Position numbers and translations under genes: made by a program | Notes under the pieces: model-generated | What the model was told of the DNA's origin: nothing | The model's database searches: none | What the model saw: only the letters and a program-made list of their open reading frames with translations | Shown here: in pieces, positions 12,039 to 24,700 of the stretch | Position numbering within the stretch: the first letter of the stretch is position 1 | How the letters are laid out: the number at the start of each line of letters is the position of its first letter | Source: Hirundichthys speculiger | Taxonomy: Eukaryota; Chordata; Actinopteri; Beloniformes; Exocoetidae | NCBI GenBank assembly: GCA_018398805.1 | Contig: JAGFBZ010000715.1 | Span: 62,001-126,000, forward strand | Length of the DNA stretch: 64,000 bases | Reading direction: 5' to 3'

Positions 12039-13386
12039 CAGGGATGGACTGGGAGTAAAAAACGGCCCTGGACTTCCCCCCCCACCAATAACCGGGGGGG
12101 GGTTCCTATAGTGAAACATTGTCATTGTCATGACAACACCCACGCAAGAACTCAAGAACACTAATATTAAAGAACGACTAAACATCGCTTCCATCTCCCA
12201 AACAAAAATGAACACAAACCTTGTCTTTTATACTGCTATTTTACAGTTACTTATATGCTTGCATTTTAAACAGAAAAAAATCTATATCTATATGACATAT
12301 GCTTGATTAACATTTGTTTATTAGCATTATTTGGAATGACAGTCATTAAACCTGACCAAAATACTCACGCTTTGGATAAACATATTATCTGATACCTAGA
12401 CTACAGACAAGAAGAACAGATTTGGTTTTCCTAAATCTCATGACATTTTTAGCCTTTTAGGTCTATTCTGTGTCAGAATGAACCTGCTTGACACATGTTA
12501 TAGTTTTAATATTATGCTAAGGTGACCCAAAAACAGAAAAGAGGACACCCTATCCGGCCTCTTGTTGATACTGCAAAAATACTCAAAGATAGTCAAAGAT
12601 TACAAAGTACATTTATAAACCATACATTTATTTAAAACATCTCCTTTTCTGTTTGAAATGAAAATGTTCTGATATGTAAACCTAAACAATGTCTCATAAC
12701 CAGTGACATGTGGTGAGATTCATGGCTGGTGAGAATCAGATTTACACATTTATGAACCCAACAGAGTAGATTATTCACCATCTGGTCAGCAGTAGTTAGC
12801 AGGTTATGGTTTATATGTCATATCAGCTTCTTTTTAAAAGATTTTCTAGCAATGGCTAAAAAGAGACACAACAACATATTACAATACTGTAAATTGAACC
12901 CTCAAACCACTATATGAGAGTCCACCCACTTAACCACCAGACTACCTAGTAAATACTACTGTAGGATCCTCACATTATACTGATTTTTAAATTAAATTGC
13001 CTCATGCAATGCTGCTGTGATTAGTTAGGGTACCATTCAACCAATCATCCTTCAAACAACATTTGTAGCTTATTTTACAGATAAATAGTGACTAAATGGA
13101 AAAACACTTCTCCCCCTCTAAATTACTTGGCTTTCTTTAGTTTTAATTTTCCCATCCATCCATCCTTTTCAATAAATCCTTTTCATACTTCATCTTTCTC
13201 CTTGCGTTTTCTGTTTGCCATCTTTCTGTTGACAGACACTAACGTTAGTCTGCTTTGTTGGTTTTTAGGCCTATATCTGATAAATGATCGTCTTAGCGCC
13301 CCCTGCTGTTAGTAGATAGACCGAAAATTTTGGTTAATGAACAGGACCGACAGGCCCAGAATCCACAGATTACCAGTCCGGCCCTG
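12039..13386. mobile_element. Nonautonomous hAT element (TSD CGTCCGTT)
   Basis: The left end is CAGGGATGGACTGG and the right end is CCAGTCCGGCCCTG. Identical octamers CGTCCGTT lie at 12031-12038 and 13387-13394. It is 1,348 bp, AT-rich inside, with no recognisable transposase. Confidence 0.9.
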
Positions 13387-13509
13387 CGTCCGTTTCTTCT
13401 GCATCCAAGACATCAGCAGCTTAATAGAGTGTGGTCATCCTCATCTCAATTCCAGTCTCCATGAGACAGTGATCTGGACCACAGGCACCAGTTCACACGC
13501 ATGTGTAAG

Positions 13510-13915
13510 AAGTGTTGTGGCAATTTTATAAATTGCACAAATTAAAATTATAGATCCTTAACAAAATGCAACAGCAGAGAGCTCAAACCTTTAACCAGGT
13601 TTATTTCAGCTGAGCGCAGCAGCGGGACACAGTCATGCAGCCTGCAGGCTGGATGGTTGTGCCCGTCGTAACCCACATTTACATCTCTTATATAGTAGCC
13701 TGACTGAACAAAACGCAATTTACATCTCTTACAGCAAAGAAATCTTGTTGATCAAAAGGCAGGAACCTGGTTCAATAAACATTTCGGTAAGTGTGAAGAC
13801 AGTTTCCAAGACCAAAGGGAAGGAGTTCATTTGATATGAATTTTGGTAGGTGCGAGGAAAGGTTCCCCCCTCACATATGATTAGCTTCCTCTCTGGGAAA
13901 ATTGTCACAATACAC
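13510..13915. mobile_element. Possible element bounded by inverted repeat
   Basis: The motif TTGTGGCAATTTT near 13510 is mirrored by AAAATTGTCACAA near 13903-13915. It could be a solo LTR (TG...CA ends) or a small DNA transposon. No target duplication could be found, so the call is weak. Confidence 0.3.
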
Positions 13916-15125
13916 TGATAAAGGTGTTAACTTCTTTCGTCTGGAGAAGTTCTTACAAAAGGGAGTTTCTAACACCTAGACAGAAGTATTCTGTATTCAA
14001 ATGTTCCACGACAGAAGAAAGACCTGGAGGAAGTTCAGCAACCAGTCAGGCTAATTACCACCAGGTCAGTGTCATGATGGGGAGCAAAGGTCATCTCAGA
14101 AAGGGCAGAGTTTGTCAAAGACCAATCTGCAAGCAACTGCGCCTTTAAATCGTAAGACGGTTTTAGAATAATGTTCTTTGAGTGTGTCATCATCCACATT
14201 TAATCCACATCCAAGAAATCTCTGCGTGCCATGGGACAAGGCTGAAAATGAGTCGTGTATGCTCGTGACCTTGGAGCCCTCAGGCAGCACCGCCTTAAAA
14301 CGAGGCATGATCGGTGAGAGCATGCTCAGACAGAGCGGAGGTCCAGGTGCTGGACAGTCAAACATCAGTCAAACATCTGGGGCATCAGCTGAAACTGAAA
14401 CTACAGCTCCGAGGATCCAGGATTGCTGGGCAGCTCCAGTCCTCTATCAGACAACGTTGCTCTCCTGAAGCTCCAGCAGCAGGCCTCCTCAGTCCCCAGA
14501 TGTTCCCAGACAGCTGTTAAAACGAGAGGACGTGGATAAAATACTGGTTTATGAGATCTGGGAATCACTGCATTCTGGTTTTATTTACATTTCACATTTT
14601 ATATCTGAACGTTCCTGGTCTTGGTTCAGTAGATGTATCATAAGCTCTAGATACAATACTGTCATTGATGACACGGCAACAGCAGCGGTGTTGAGCTGCA
14701 GACTGATGTAATTAGAGGTTTATGGGGTTTTTGAGACAGATCGTCTCTTTTAGTCTACTTCACGTGAAAACAAAAGAAGGGTTGAATAAAACTTCACTCT
14801 GGCGTCAGACGGATTCTGAGTGTGTGAGTTCATCTCCTGGAGGTTTTCAGGGTCTGTAGGTCCACAGACATCATCTAGGACTGTGATGTCATGGAGATGA
14901 CCATCTCTGGTCCACTGGACCGTTTTCCAGGTGGGCTGAGCCGCTGCAACAGCTGTTCCTGGTTGCGTGTCTCTCCTTCAGCTCTCAGTTTCCAGCCTTT
15001 CAGTCCTAAATGTTCTCTTTCATTCACAGTTAATTGATTTGTCAGAGAAAAGGCCGACGGAGGTTCAGTTTCTCTGCTAAAACTGAAACCTCTTGTCTAA
15101 TCAGTGACATCACACCGCGTTCTGG

Positions 15126-15263
15126 CCAATCGCGTCGCTGAAATCGACCCTCAAGCTCACACACGTTCTCTGTCGGCAGGTTATAAAGTCAGAGATGCTC
15201 CATCTTCTTCATCATCATCCCTCAGCTCAGCTACTTCCTCGTCACCGCAGCGTCTCTGATGTG
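15126..15263 (+). promoter_or_regulatory. Perilipin promoter and noncoding exon 1
   Basis: A CCAAT box at 15126-15130 and a TATAAAG box at 15182-15188 are spaced as in a classical TATA promoter. They are followed about 75 bp later by a good donor, GATGTG|gtaaga, at 15263/15264. The predicted first exon is about 15210-15263 and has no start codon leading into the gene; translation would start in the next exon at 18747. This fits a strongly regulated, tissue-specific gene. The transcription start is inferred from the TATA distance, not observed. Confidence 0.6.
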
Positions 15264-16431
15264 GTAAGACCCACCAAAGCTCTACTTTACTGAAATGATT
15301 AGTCCAGAGTTGAATATCTAACAGGACACCTGCAGTTAGTTTCATGTTAAATATCAAGGTCGTGTTAAATGTGATGTGTCCTGTTTTATAACCCAAATAT
15401 AGACGGTGATTTTCAGAGAATCACAGGTGGAAATGTTGAATATTAGGACAGAAGTGGGAGGAGTCAGAGGTGGAAATCGGTGTAACTTGACTACTGGGTG
15501 CATCTTTTCCCCATATGGGTTCCTCCAGTTCTCCCAGTAGGACTAGACAGGATCACCACTGCTCCCAGTTTCAGTATCACCTTCTAAGGTCAGTGTGAGT
15601 TCACGTAGTTGCTTCAAAACTGGAAGTTTCCCTGACAGGCAGAAGGCCCAGACGCAGCTGTGACGACCGGTTTCGACCGACGCTGCCGCCCAGAGGACAC
15701 CAGCTTGTCCCCTGTCCTGGGTTAAACTGTCCTGGGTTTAAACTGTCCCGGGTCGCTGGTGTTGCTCAGCTCAGTCAGTCTTGTTCTGTGTTTGCTGTAA
15801 AACAGACGGCAAACACAAAAGTAGACAATCAAAATCAGATCAAAACGGAAAGCACCTGAAAGCCAGGATCCAGAAACAGGTACGTTTGCTTCCTCAGGAC
15901 TCAGTTTGACTGATGAGCAGGTCTTTGCTGGTTTTGGTTAAGGCAGAAAGATAAAAAGATTAAAAAGTTACATTAATTATTCAGACTCTTCTTGTTTGCA
16001 TCTTGAGTTTGGCTTTGGACTTAGTTGATTCTTAGCATTAAATAAAGTGTTTTAATATCTGCAGACATCACCTCAGATTTCATCTGTCACGTATGTTGAC
16101 AGTGTCTCACTAACTGTACGAGCACGTTAGAGGATGTTTTCTCAAACCTGCTCTGATTTTGTCGTTTCTGACACACAGACGAACAACCGTCTCTCATTTG
16201 GAGGCTTCCATCAAAAACCCAGACGTCTGTTGCCTCTGAGAGTTACATCATGAGAGAGAGGACACGCTTCCTCTGTTTCGGTTTAAACGTTAATCCAACC
16301 TTTATTTCTGTGGGAGTTTTGCTGATAAATCATTTAAAAAGCCCTGTTGCCTCACAGCAAGAAGCTTCCTGGTTTTCTCCAGCTTCCTCCCACAGTCCAA
16401 AAACACATGTCGGGTTAACGGATGAGTCTAT

Positions 16432-17082
16432 GGGTGAATTCCGATTCCTCCCTTAACCCTCAATTTTTGGCCCTCAATCTTAACCCTTGAAAGTAAGTGT
16501 CAGGGCGATCTTGTGACTTGAGTGCAGTTACGTCTTCAGACTGAAATGTATCAGAGCCGTGTTGTCTCTGTATTTCCTGAAGTGACACAGGGATAACATT
16601 GAAAAGAGCGCTGTATATTCTCCAAATAATATTAGCAAATAACACAATGGAGGATACATTATTCAGTCCTCCTTCGCTACACAACAAGCTGTACAAGTAA
16701 CGTGAAGCCGGCCGGGACCGCCGGTCCGGCTGACAAACATCGTAAAGTAAAAAAATTTAATGTTACCCAACAACGATGTTAATCCATGAAAAAAGTCTCA
16801 AACAAAGACAATAAGATGGTTTCGTAACATTTATATCTTTAAGATATCCGAAGATACATCCTTTTCGAAGATGTCTTGGCTAAATTACCCAGTGCCTTCT
16901 GGGTAGCCCTTACTTCCAACGGTGGTGCCGGAGAATCTCAATTTTGAGGGCGATACAGCCCTCAAACTCGTCCCTCAGTTTGACTTTCTAAGAATTGGGA
17001 CAGCACTTGCCCTTAGCGGGAGCGCGCATTTTTGAGATTGAGGGTTGAGATTGAAGGTTAAGGGAGGAATTGGAATTCACCC
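16432..17082. mobile_element. DNA transposon with long TIRs, family unknown
   Basis: The left end GGGTGAATTCCGATTCCTCC and the right end (reverse complement GGGTGAATTCCAATTCCTCC) match over about 30 bp. It interrupts a dispersed fish repeat: CTTCCTCCCACAGTCC lies upstream and CTGTGAGTGTGTGGTTGTTT continues downstream. The target duplication is not clear. No transposase is visible. Confidence 0.75.
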
Positions 17083-17589
17083 TGTATGTCCTGTGAGTGT
17101 GTGGTTGTTTGTCCTGAGTCAGGAGCAGGGGGGTGGAGATGATGGGTGGATGGTACAGTGCAGCTCAAACCAGTCTCTTTGGCATTTGAGTTGTGTTTCT
17201 ACATTGAATGGTGTGACTGTTTAGCAGGCAACAAAAATAATAATAATTATTATTATTTTTAAACAAAATTATATCAAGGAGTTGCATTTCCACAACAATC
17301 CCTCCCAAGACACGCAAAATTAAATGTATCATTGCCCGAGCTGATGACAGTTTTCTAGGCGGCCCATGATCCCCCCCCCCCCAGGACACTTTCTTGTCCG
17401 GAGTACAAAGAGACAGACGTCTTCCAGACCACCTTCAGATGTGGTCTCAGCTCTTTTACAGCCCAACCTCAGATGCTGAGGTTTTCATGTTCATCTTCAG
17501 TTTGAGGCCTCTGTTCTTCAAATATTTTCTCAGTAATAGATGCACCAATGCAAATGGCTTCGAGATAAAAGACAGGAACTGTGGAACCG

Positions 17590-17700
17590 CAGGTTCCCAT
17601 TCAGGGTCATGGGGGTCTGCTGGAACCTATCCCAGCCCTCTACGGGCAGAGCTACACCCCCAACAGGCCACCAGTCCATCGCAGGGCCACAGATATAGAA
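17590..17700. repeat. L2-like LINE fragment
   Basis: The motifs GGAACCTATCCCAGCCCTCT and CCACCAGTCCATCGCAGGGC match the common fish LINE-derived repeat with 'ggagcctatcccag ... gccagtccatcgcagggc'. It is only a fragment. Recognised from memory of the family, not by alignment. Confidence 0.55.
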
Positions 17701-17729
17701 AATATAGAAAAGCACTCGGAGAGCCGCAG

Positions 17730-18305
17730 ACCTCCGCCAAGCGCAACAATTCCCCCATATAGCGATTTACACCATAAATATTAGTCGTACATATAGCACT
17801 GACAATATGGGGCCGCTAAAAAAGTGCCATATCTTCCTTTATTTTGTGATGCACACAAAAATAAATAATAATGCTATAAGGATTTCATGCAATATTTGTT
17901 TCCAAAGCCAATATATTGTAATTAAACAACCTCAATGTTTTTTATAGAGAATTGCGATAAAATCCGCTGTTCTGGATCAGATCCGGATCAGCCTTTGAAA
18001 TGTGATAGAGGTTTCCATTGTCAATCCCTGAGTCAAATTTCATGAGTTTTGGTCAGTAATTAATGGAGATATTGAGATACAAAATTTTTGGCCCCATTGA
18101 CCGCAATGTTATCGAAAATTTGAAAGTGATCCAGAATCCAGGATTTCTTCCGGATCACACCCAAAATGAAATCAGTTCTTCCTTTTCACATTTCTGACAA
18201 CTCCTGAAAATTTCATTAAAATCCATCCATAACTTTTGAGTTATCTTGTAACACAGACAGACAGATAAACCCCGGCAAAAACACAACCTCCTTGGCGGAG
18301 GTAAT
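17730..18305. mobile_element. Repeat bounded by ACCTCCGCCAAG inverted ends
   Basis: It starts near GACCTCCGCCAAGCG and ends TTGGCGGAGGTAATAA, with a run of ACAGACAGACAGATAAAC before the 3' end. The latter half resembles the RTE-like 3' tail common in fish genomes. Whether it is a LINE tail or a separate foldback element is not decided. Confidence 0.5.
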
Positions 18306-18746
18306 AAAAAGCGATTTTTAAGTTTACATATTATAGAAACAGAAGCATTGCGGTCCTGATTACTTGAAACAGATCCAGACAAACACTGTGACTCCATTCC
18401 AGGAAGACTCTTATCAACCGAGACTCAGCTGATTTGAAAGTTAAGAGAGCAGATGGTTTTCACCCTGGGAAGTCTTCCCGCTGCTCTCTGATTTTAGGAG
18501 ACGGCTGAATGAGCGGTCTGTGCTGCAGGTCTGGCCTGCTGCTCGTAGGCCGACCGCTTTACGACATGCAGAGAGAAAGCTGATTTCCATGCTGGTTGGA
18601 GCTGAACAGTCGCCGGCTTCACGGAGGCTCAGCAGCTGACTGCCTCATGCTGCGCTTCAAGGTTGACATTTGGAGTCATGACGGAAACATCTCATCTGTG
18701 GCCTTTTCTTTTTATCTGTTTTCTCTTTAGTTTTGGCAAAGTGGAA

Positions 18747-18770
18747 ATGGAAGCTCGTCAAGCTTATAAG
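18747..18770 (+). CDS. plin6: Perilipin coding exon 1
   Basis: Acceptor ...tctctttag at 18730 is followed by 16 noncoding bases, then ATG GAA GCT CGT CAA GCT TAT AAG and donor gtgagt. It encodes MEARQAYK and ends in phase 0. This is the only start that joins in frame to the PAT-like exon, so I prefer it. Confidence 0.7.
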
Positions 18771-21700
18771 GTGAGTCCAGAGACTGTTACGACATCAGCC
18801 ATTCCAAACTGTTGGGTCTGACCTCGAGATATGCAGCTCCATCAGTCAAGTCCAAATGACAAACTCTCAACAGTCCTACAACGTAACTGAAGTGGAAAGT
18901 CTATTGTCAGGTCAAGTTAACTCTCCAGAGTCCCTTAAAGTACTCTGAGTGGTTGGTTGCTGGTAAGATACTTGGTTGCGTAACACCTGATCAAGGAGCT
19001 TCCAGAGGAGTCCAGACAGGTACTGATTTAAATATTTTAATGTCGATTATACAGCTAGAAATGTTCTCATTTCATAAAGGAAGAGAAAAACACAAGATTC
19101 CAGTAGGTAGGGTGGTGGAACTGGACAGTTCACCAGTTCATGAAAAGGGACTGACTGGTCGTTTTGGTGCAGCTAGTTGCATGGTAGCTTGGCAGAAACG
19201 ATTGGTTGGCGGGTAGATTAGCCTGGTACTTGGTGGGCTGCTTGGTTGGTTACCAGGACTAGGCAGCTGAACGTGGCAGCATGTCTGGATTTTAATTAAC
19301 CCTAAAAGGTTCACATCACGCTGCTACTCACTGAGCTCCACTGGGCTCTGGTGTCCAAACGTATAAAGTTCAAGTCCTTCACGCTTTCTTAAGTCGGTTT
19401 TATGCTTCTATGTAGCAACAATGCACATACTGTATGTTTTTTCTTGGGCGGATGTACTGAGACCTGAATTTCCCCCTTGGGGGATCTATAAAGTCTTATC
19501 TCATCTTATCTTAGCCTACATGAAGGACAAACGTTGATGTTTATGCTTGTTTGTTGTTTTCATTGGTCTGTAATTACACCATTTACCCCTAGATGGAGCC
19601 CCGTAGCTCGCAGTGTTGAGCTTCCTTTTGTTGACTCTTCCATATGTAGCACAGACATAGCAGCAGAACAAATTAAGTATATTTTCTGTTAGTATATTTT
19701 ACATGAACAAGCGGTGATGAATGTTGAAGCATCTGTGAATTTTACAGGCACTGCAGCAAACTAACGTTCTGAAGAAGTAGGAGCGGGAAATACAAAGATA
19801 AGGAAGATTTAATGTGACTGGTCCATTACCAACTATCACATTTGTTGTGATTCACGTCAACGCAACACTTACTTACGTTTGGAGAGGGGATCATGTCAGG
19901 GTTCTGGTAAATACAGAGCAGGCTTCCCTGCTATGGGGTTCACTGCTACAGGTTTTACTGGTACAGGTTTTACTGCTACAGGTTTTACTGGTACAGGGTT
20001 CCCTAGTACAGGGTTCCTTGGTAGAGGTTTTACTGGTACAGGGTTCCCCAGTACAGGGTTCACTGCTACAGGGTTTTACTGCTACAGGTTTTACTGCTAC
20101 AGGTTTTACTGGTACAGGTTTTACTGCTACAGGGTTCCCTGCAAATTGTTTTTGCCAATATTTGCCAAAATCTTAGATCTGAAAATATGAGTTCATTTAT
20201 CTTTTTTAAATCATGGTTTATTCATTGAGTCCATGATAATCTCTTGAATTTGTCATGTAATTTGTCTTTTATGTCTTAATTAGCCAGAAAATCTAAATTT
20301 TAGTCATTTCTTTTTAAAAAAAAGAAATGACTAAAAAAAAAAATCTTGTTTCAAGTAACCACATAAACAAACTCTGTTAGCATTAATGTCCACTCTAATT
20401 TTTGTTCTTACTTTCCTATTCCTGGGCCTTAATTTTTCTCAGGAACTTGGAATTATGAATTATTTGCTTATTATTTGCTCATCGGTGTCATTCAGTTGTT
20501 TCTCTGCTGTAACAAGTTTCCCCCTCCATCTGGTCTTAAATTCAGATTTCACTTCACTTGTTTTAAACCCTTGAATGCCAACCAGATCTAAACTGGAAAC
20601 AAGATTTCTTGCCAAGTACAAATACCTTCCTGCATGGACAAATTCCAAACTCACTTTCTCTACTGACGTACTAATATTCCTAACCCCCACATTATTCTGT
20701 AGCACTCACACCTACCAGAAGGTATCCTTTTGTTCTATAGATTGAAATGTGTTCCTTGATTTGTATGTTGCTTTGTATACAAGTGTCTTCTAAATAAGTA
20801 AATGTAATGTAGTCAGTAGAACTCTTCCTGGAACAGCTACTTCCGTGGTAATCCCTACAAGGCTTGAATCAAGGGAACTAGACTTCCTTTTCATGGTTCT
20901 TGAAGACATTTCACCTTCCAACCAGAAGGTTTCCTCAGTTGAGGATGTGTGGCAAAGCTCCTCAACTCAGTTGTTCTGAGCGTGTTGTTCTGTGTGTAAC
21001 TCTGTTCTTCCAGCAAAACAGGCCACACATGGAAAATAGAGAAAGGCTTTTTTGTAAAACAAGACACTTGGCTGCAGCAGCGTTGGCTTCTGGCACTGCA
21101 CCCAGAACCACTGCTCCACCTCTCCCCCTAAAACTGAGCAGCAACCACGACCCACCACCACCAGATGACTGGTGGGCAGTTTTGATCTTATCAGCTGTTG
21201 AAGTAATGTGGTTGGTCTGCTGGTTATAAACTCGAAACATCCCACCAGTCAGTATTAACTGATGAGGCCTTCTGAATGGAAGGTGAAGGGTCTTCAACAA
21301 AATGAACTCTGGTTGGTTTGATTTAAGACTATTACCACTTTTACCACCAGGATTACCAAGACATGGATGACAGAGAGTCTCCACCAGTGTACTTACGGAG
21401 TGGGCTGTTGGGAACAACCACTTGGTTGGTAGAATAGGGGTCAGTTGGTAGGTGCAGCTCATTGGTGAAGTTAACAGATTGGTTGGAGCTGTGACACTTT
21501 CCATCCTGTGTTTCAGACCAGCGCCTTGCAGAAAGCTACCCGCCTGCCTCTGGTTCGCTCGGTGATACAGTCGGTGACTTCAACGTACTCAGGGGTCAAA
21601 GATCGGTACCCTCTACTAGGTCTGATGGGGGCGTGGCAGAGGTCGGAGTTCGCAGTATCTCTGGAGAGGCCTTGAAACGAGCCACGCCCCTCCTCCAGAG

Positions 21701-24700
21701 TCTGGAGCCTCAGAGTACGTAGACGCAGAAGCTGCTACTGTTACTGCTGCAGCTGAGCCATGTGGGTGGAGACACCCGACCTCGTTGATGTGTTGTCTTC
21801 ATCCACACTGACTCATGTTATTCAATCTTGTTCTGTGCAGTTGAATTCGCCAACAGCTTCGCTCTCGATGGCCTCGACCTGCTGGAGAGAAGCTTCCCCA
21901 TCCTGAACCAGTCGACAGACGAGGTTTGTTGTGCCCTCACCTCTGCTTCACACATTAGATATTATTCACAGCGACCCAGAGAATTACTCCTCTTATATTC
22001 ACCATCTTTTACCATTGTCACCCCTGCTGGTGTGTTTACACTCTGAATGTCTATGACAGTTAGACAGTTGCTGGTGTGTGTTTCTACTCACCAACAGCTG
22101 TCTGTCACGTCTGTGACAGACAGCTGCTGGTGACAGACAGCTAATGGTGAAAGTTAGCCAGCTGCTGGTGACAGTGAGACAGCTAATGGTGACAGTGAGA
22201 CAGCTGGTGAGCAGCTAATGGTGACAGTTAGACAGCTTGGTGACAGTGACAGTAATGGTGACAGTGAGACAGCTGGTGACAGTGAGACAGCTAATGGTGA
22301 AAGTTAGACGGCTGCTGGTGACAGTGAGACAGCTAATGGTGACAGTGAGACAGCTAATGGTGACAGTGAGACAGCTAATGGTGAAAGTTAGACGGCTGCT
22401 GGTGACAGTTAGACAGCTAATGGTGACAGTGAGACAGCTAATGGTGACAGTGAGACAGCTAATGGTGAAAGTTAGACGGCTGCTGGTGACAGTGAGACAG
22501 CTAATGGTGACAGTGAGACAGCTAATGGTGACAGTGAGACAGCTAATGGTGAAAGTTAGACGGCTGCTGGTGACAGTTAGACAGTTGCTGGTGTGTGTTT
22601 CTACTCTGAACGTCTATGACAGACAGCTGCTGGTGACAGACAGGTAATGGTGAAAGTTAGACCGCTGCTAGTGACAGTGAGACAGCTGCTGGTGACAGTG
22701 AGACAGTTGCTGGTGACAGTGAGACAGTTGCTGGTGACAGTGAGACAGCTGCTGGTGACAGTGAGACAGCTGCTGGTGACCGTGAGACAGCTGCTGGTGA
22801 CAGTTAGACAGTGAGACAGCTGCTAGTGAAGGTTAGACAGCTGCTGGTGACAGTGAGACAGCTGCTGGTGACAGTGAGACAGCTGCTGGTGACAGTGAGA
22901 CAGTTGCTGGTGACAGTGAGACAGTTGCTGGTGACAGTGAGACAGTTGCTAGTGACAGTGAGACAGCTGCTGGTGACAGTGAGACAGCTGCTGGTGACCG
23001 TGAGACAGCTGCTGGTGACAGTTAGACAGTGAGACAGCTGCTAGTGAAGGTTAGACAGCTGCTGGTGACAGTGAGACAGCTGCTGGTAAAAAATTAGGCA
23101 GCTGCTGGTGAAAGTGAGACAGCTGCTGGTGACAGTGAGACAGCTGCTAGTGACAGGTAGTCAAACTTTGCTTTACTCTATAGAGCAGGAGATGGTCAGG
23201 TGATGTTCAGCTCCAGCTTTGAGCATAACCGGTGTTCAATAGCTGCATGTAGAAGTGTTACGTTTCGAAGTGGTAACCGTAGCAATTGGTCCGATCCAAG
23301 CAGCTCGCTAAATGTATGTCGGGTTTTCACTGTCAACCAAGTGAAAGTGGTATGAAGAAAGCATTTGTTCGACAGGTTAACTGTACAACAGTCCCTAAAG
23401 GCAACGTGTTTGAGAAAGGTTCTCAGCCTTGTCAATCATGATGTCCCGCCCCCCGCATGAGATCAGGGCCAAAAGTCTGAACCTGAAAAAAAAAAAAGAT
23501 TGGAAAGTGAAAAAAAGATTTGAACCTGAAAAAAAAGATTGGAAAGTGAAAAAAATATTTGAAAGTGAAAAAAAGATTTAAACCTGAAAAAAAGATTTGA
23601 AAGTGAAAAAAAGATCTGAAATCTGAAAACAAGAAATTTGTAAGTGAAAAAAATTAGAGCCCAAAGTTCAATATCAAAAACTTCAAGTTTCAGTTTCAGA
23701 TTTTTGTTTTTTAGACACAAAACCTTTTACCCTGATTTAGCTCCATAGTTAACCAAAACATTTAAACTTGAAATAAAAAACTAGTGGTCAGGTGTTCATG
23801 TTTATGCTGAACATGTTTTCTTCCTTATTCGTCTTTCTGAATTTTCCACAGTGAATGCAGATAATTAAATTTTGTTTGTTGTTATTGTCATATGTAGTTT
23901 TTACATGATATAGTTCACAGTGAAAAAGCGAAATAAACATTATGTTGTTGTAAAATTTTTCTGCTCCTCCTCACGTTCACGAAAAATATGAACTAGTTCA
24001 GGTACAGCACTGCAACACTTTAGCATGTGGACAGTTGGAGCCGGGATCAAACCGCCAACCTTTCAGTGACTGGACGACCCGCTCTACCAACTGAGCTACA
24101 GCCACCCTATATATCTATATGTCCCATATGCCCCTAGTGTTCAAAGTGAGGAACTACAGTCCCAAACACATGCTGGACACATCAACTCCTCACTGAGATC
24201 TGCTGGTGCCGTCCATTTTCTTCATGGTGTGTTGATCTTCTGCTTTCACTGCTGTCCAGGTGATGACTCACCTGAAGGACGCCTTCTTTTTGACGCTGGA
24301 CGACGTCCAGCTGTGGATGGTGGACAACCTGGACGGAGCCGTGGACCAGCTGGAGCGCCTCGCCGACGCCGTCTGGACCGCGGGGCGGCAGCTGCAGGAG
24401 ACCCAGGTGGGCCAGGCGGCCACGCTGGGGATGGACAACGTGCTGAGTCGACTGGAGGACGCCACCGCCTACTACTTACCCCTCCCCGCCACACTGCGTG
24501 AGTCCAGAGGTCTGGTTCAGACCGCCTGAAACAAACCGAGCAGTCAGGCTGGACTGAAAAAAGATCTTTGTGAGGTTGACGTCAGAGCGAGGCAGGAAGA
24601 GCTTAATCGATTATCTGAATCATCTGACGTGTCCTTGTGATCTGACTGCAGCTTTAAGGCCTCCGAGCTTCTGCTCACATTCAGGTTCAACAGGAAAACA

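Larger units (their letters stand above)
8666..15125. other. syt11-perilipin intergenic region
   Basis: No coding exon is recognised here. It contains four transposon-type elements (9199-9556, 10635-11484, 12039-13386, and a doubtful one at 13510-13915). The stretches between them, including 13.9-15.1 kb just upstream of the perilipin promoter, look unique and show no open frame with coding character. Confidence 0.6.
15264..18730 (+). other. Perilipin intron 1
   Basis: GT-AG intron of about 3.5 kb in the 5' UTR. It contains a dispersed fish repeat split by a 650-bp inverted-repeat element (16432-17082), an L2-like fragment near 17600-17700 and a second inverted-repeat-bounded repeat at about 17730-18305. 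The rest is unremarkable. Confidence 0.6.
18771..21516 (+). other. Perilipin intron 2
   Basis: GT-AG intron of about 2.7 kb. It holds a dispersed repeat at 19390-19800 with a LINE-type tail motif inside, a 15-bp minisatellite at 19925-20140, and a perfect A/T hairpin (tagtcatttcttttt and its complement) at about 20301-20335. A long chance frame at 20962-21504 on the - strand has no coding character. Confidence 0.6.
21924..24259 (+). other. Perilipin intron 4
   Basis: GT-AG intron of 2.3 kb, more than half of it repeat: a 21-bp minisatellite (22050-23160), an A-rich ~19-bp repeat (23483-23650) and a tRNA-derived SINE fragment (24037-24106). No coding sequence beyond repeat read-through. Confidence 0.7.

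Noticed and set aside
20962..21504. 180-residue - strand frame
   Set aside because: No domain, no conserved look, lies in a perilipin intron on the opposite strand; codon use is random.
22237..23032. VTVRQLL repeat frames
   Set aside because: Read-through of the 21-bp minisatellite.
24037..24106. A tRNA gene on the - strand
   Set aside because: A and B boxes are present but the acceptor stem does not pair; it fits a tRNA-derived SINE.
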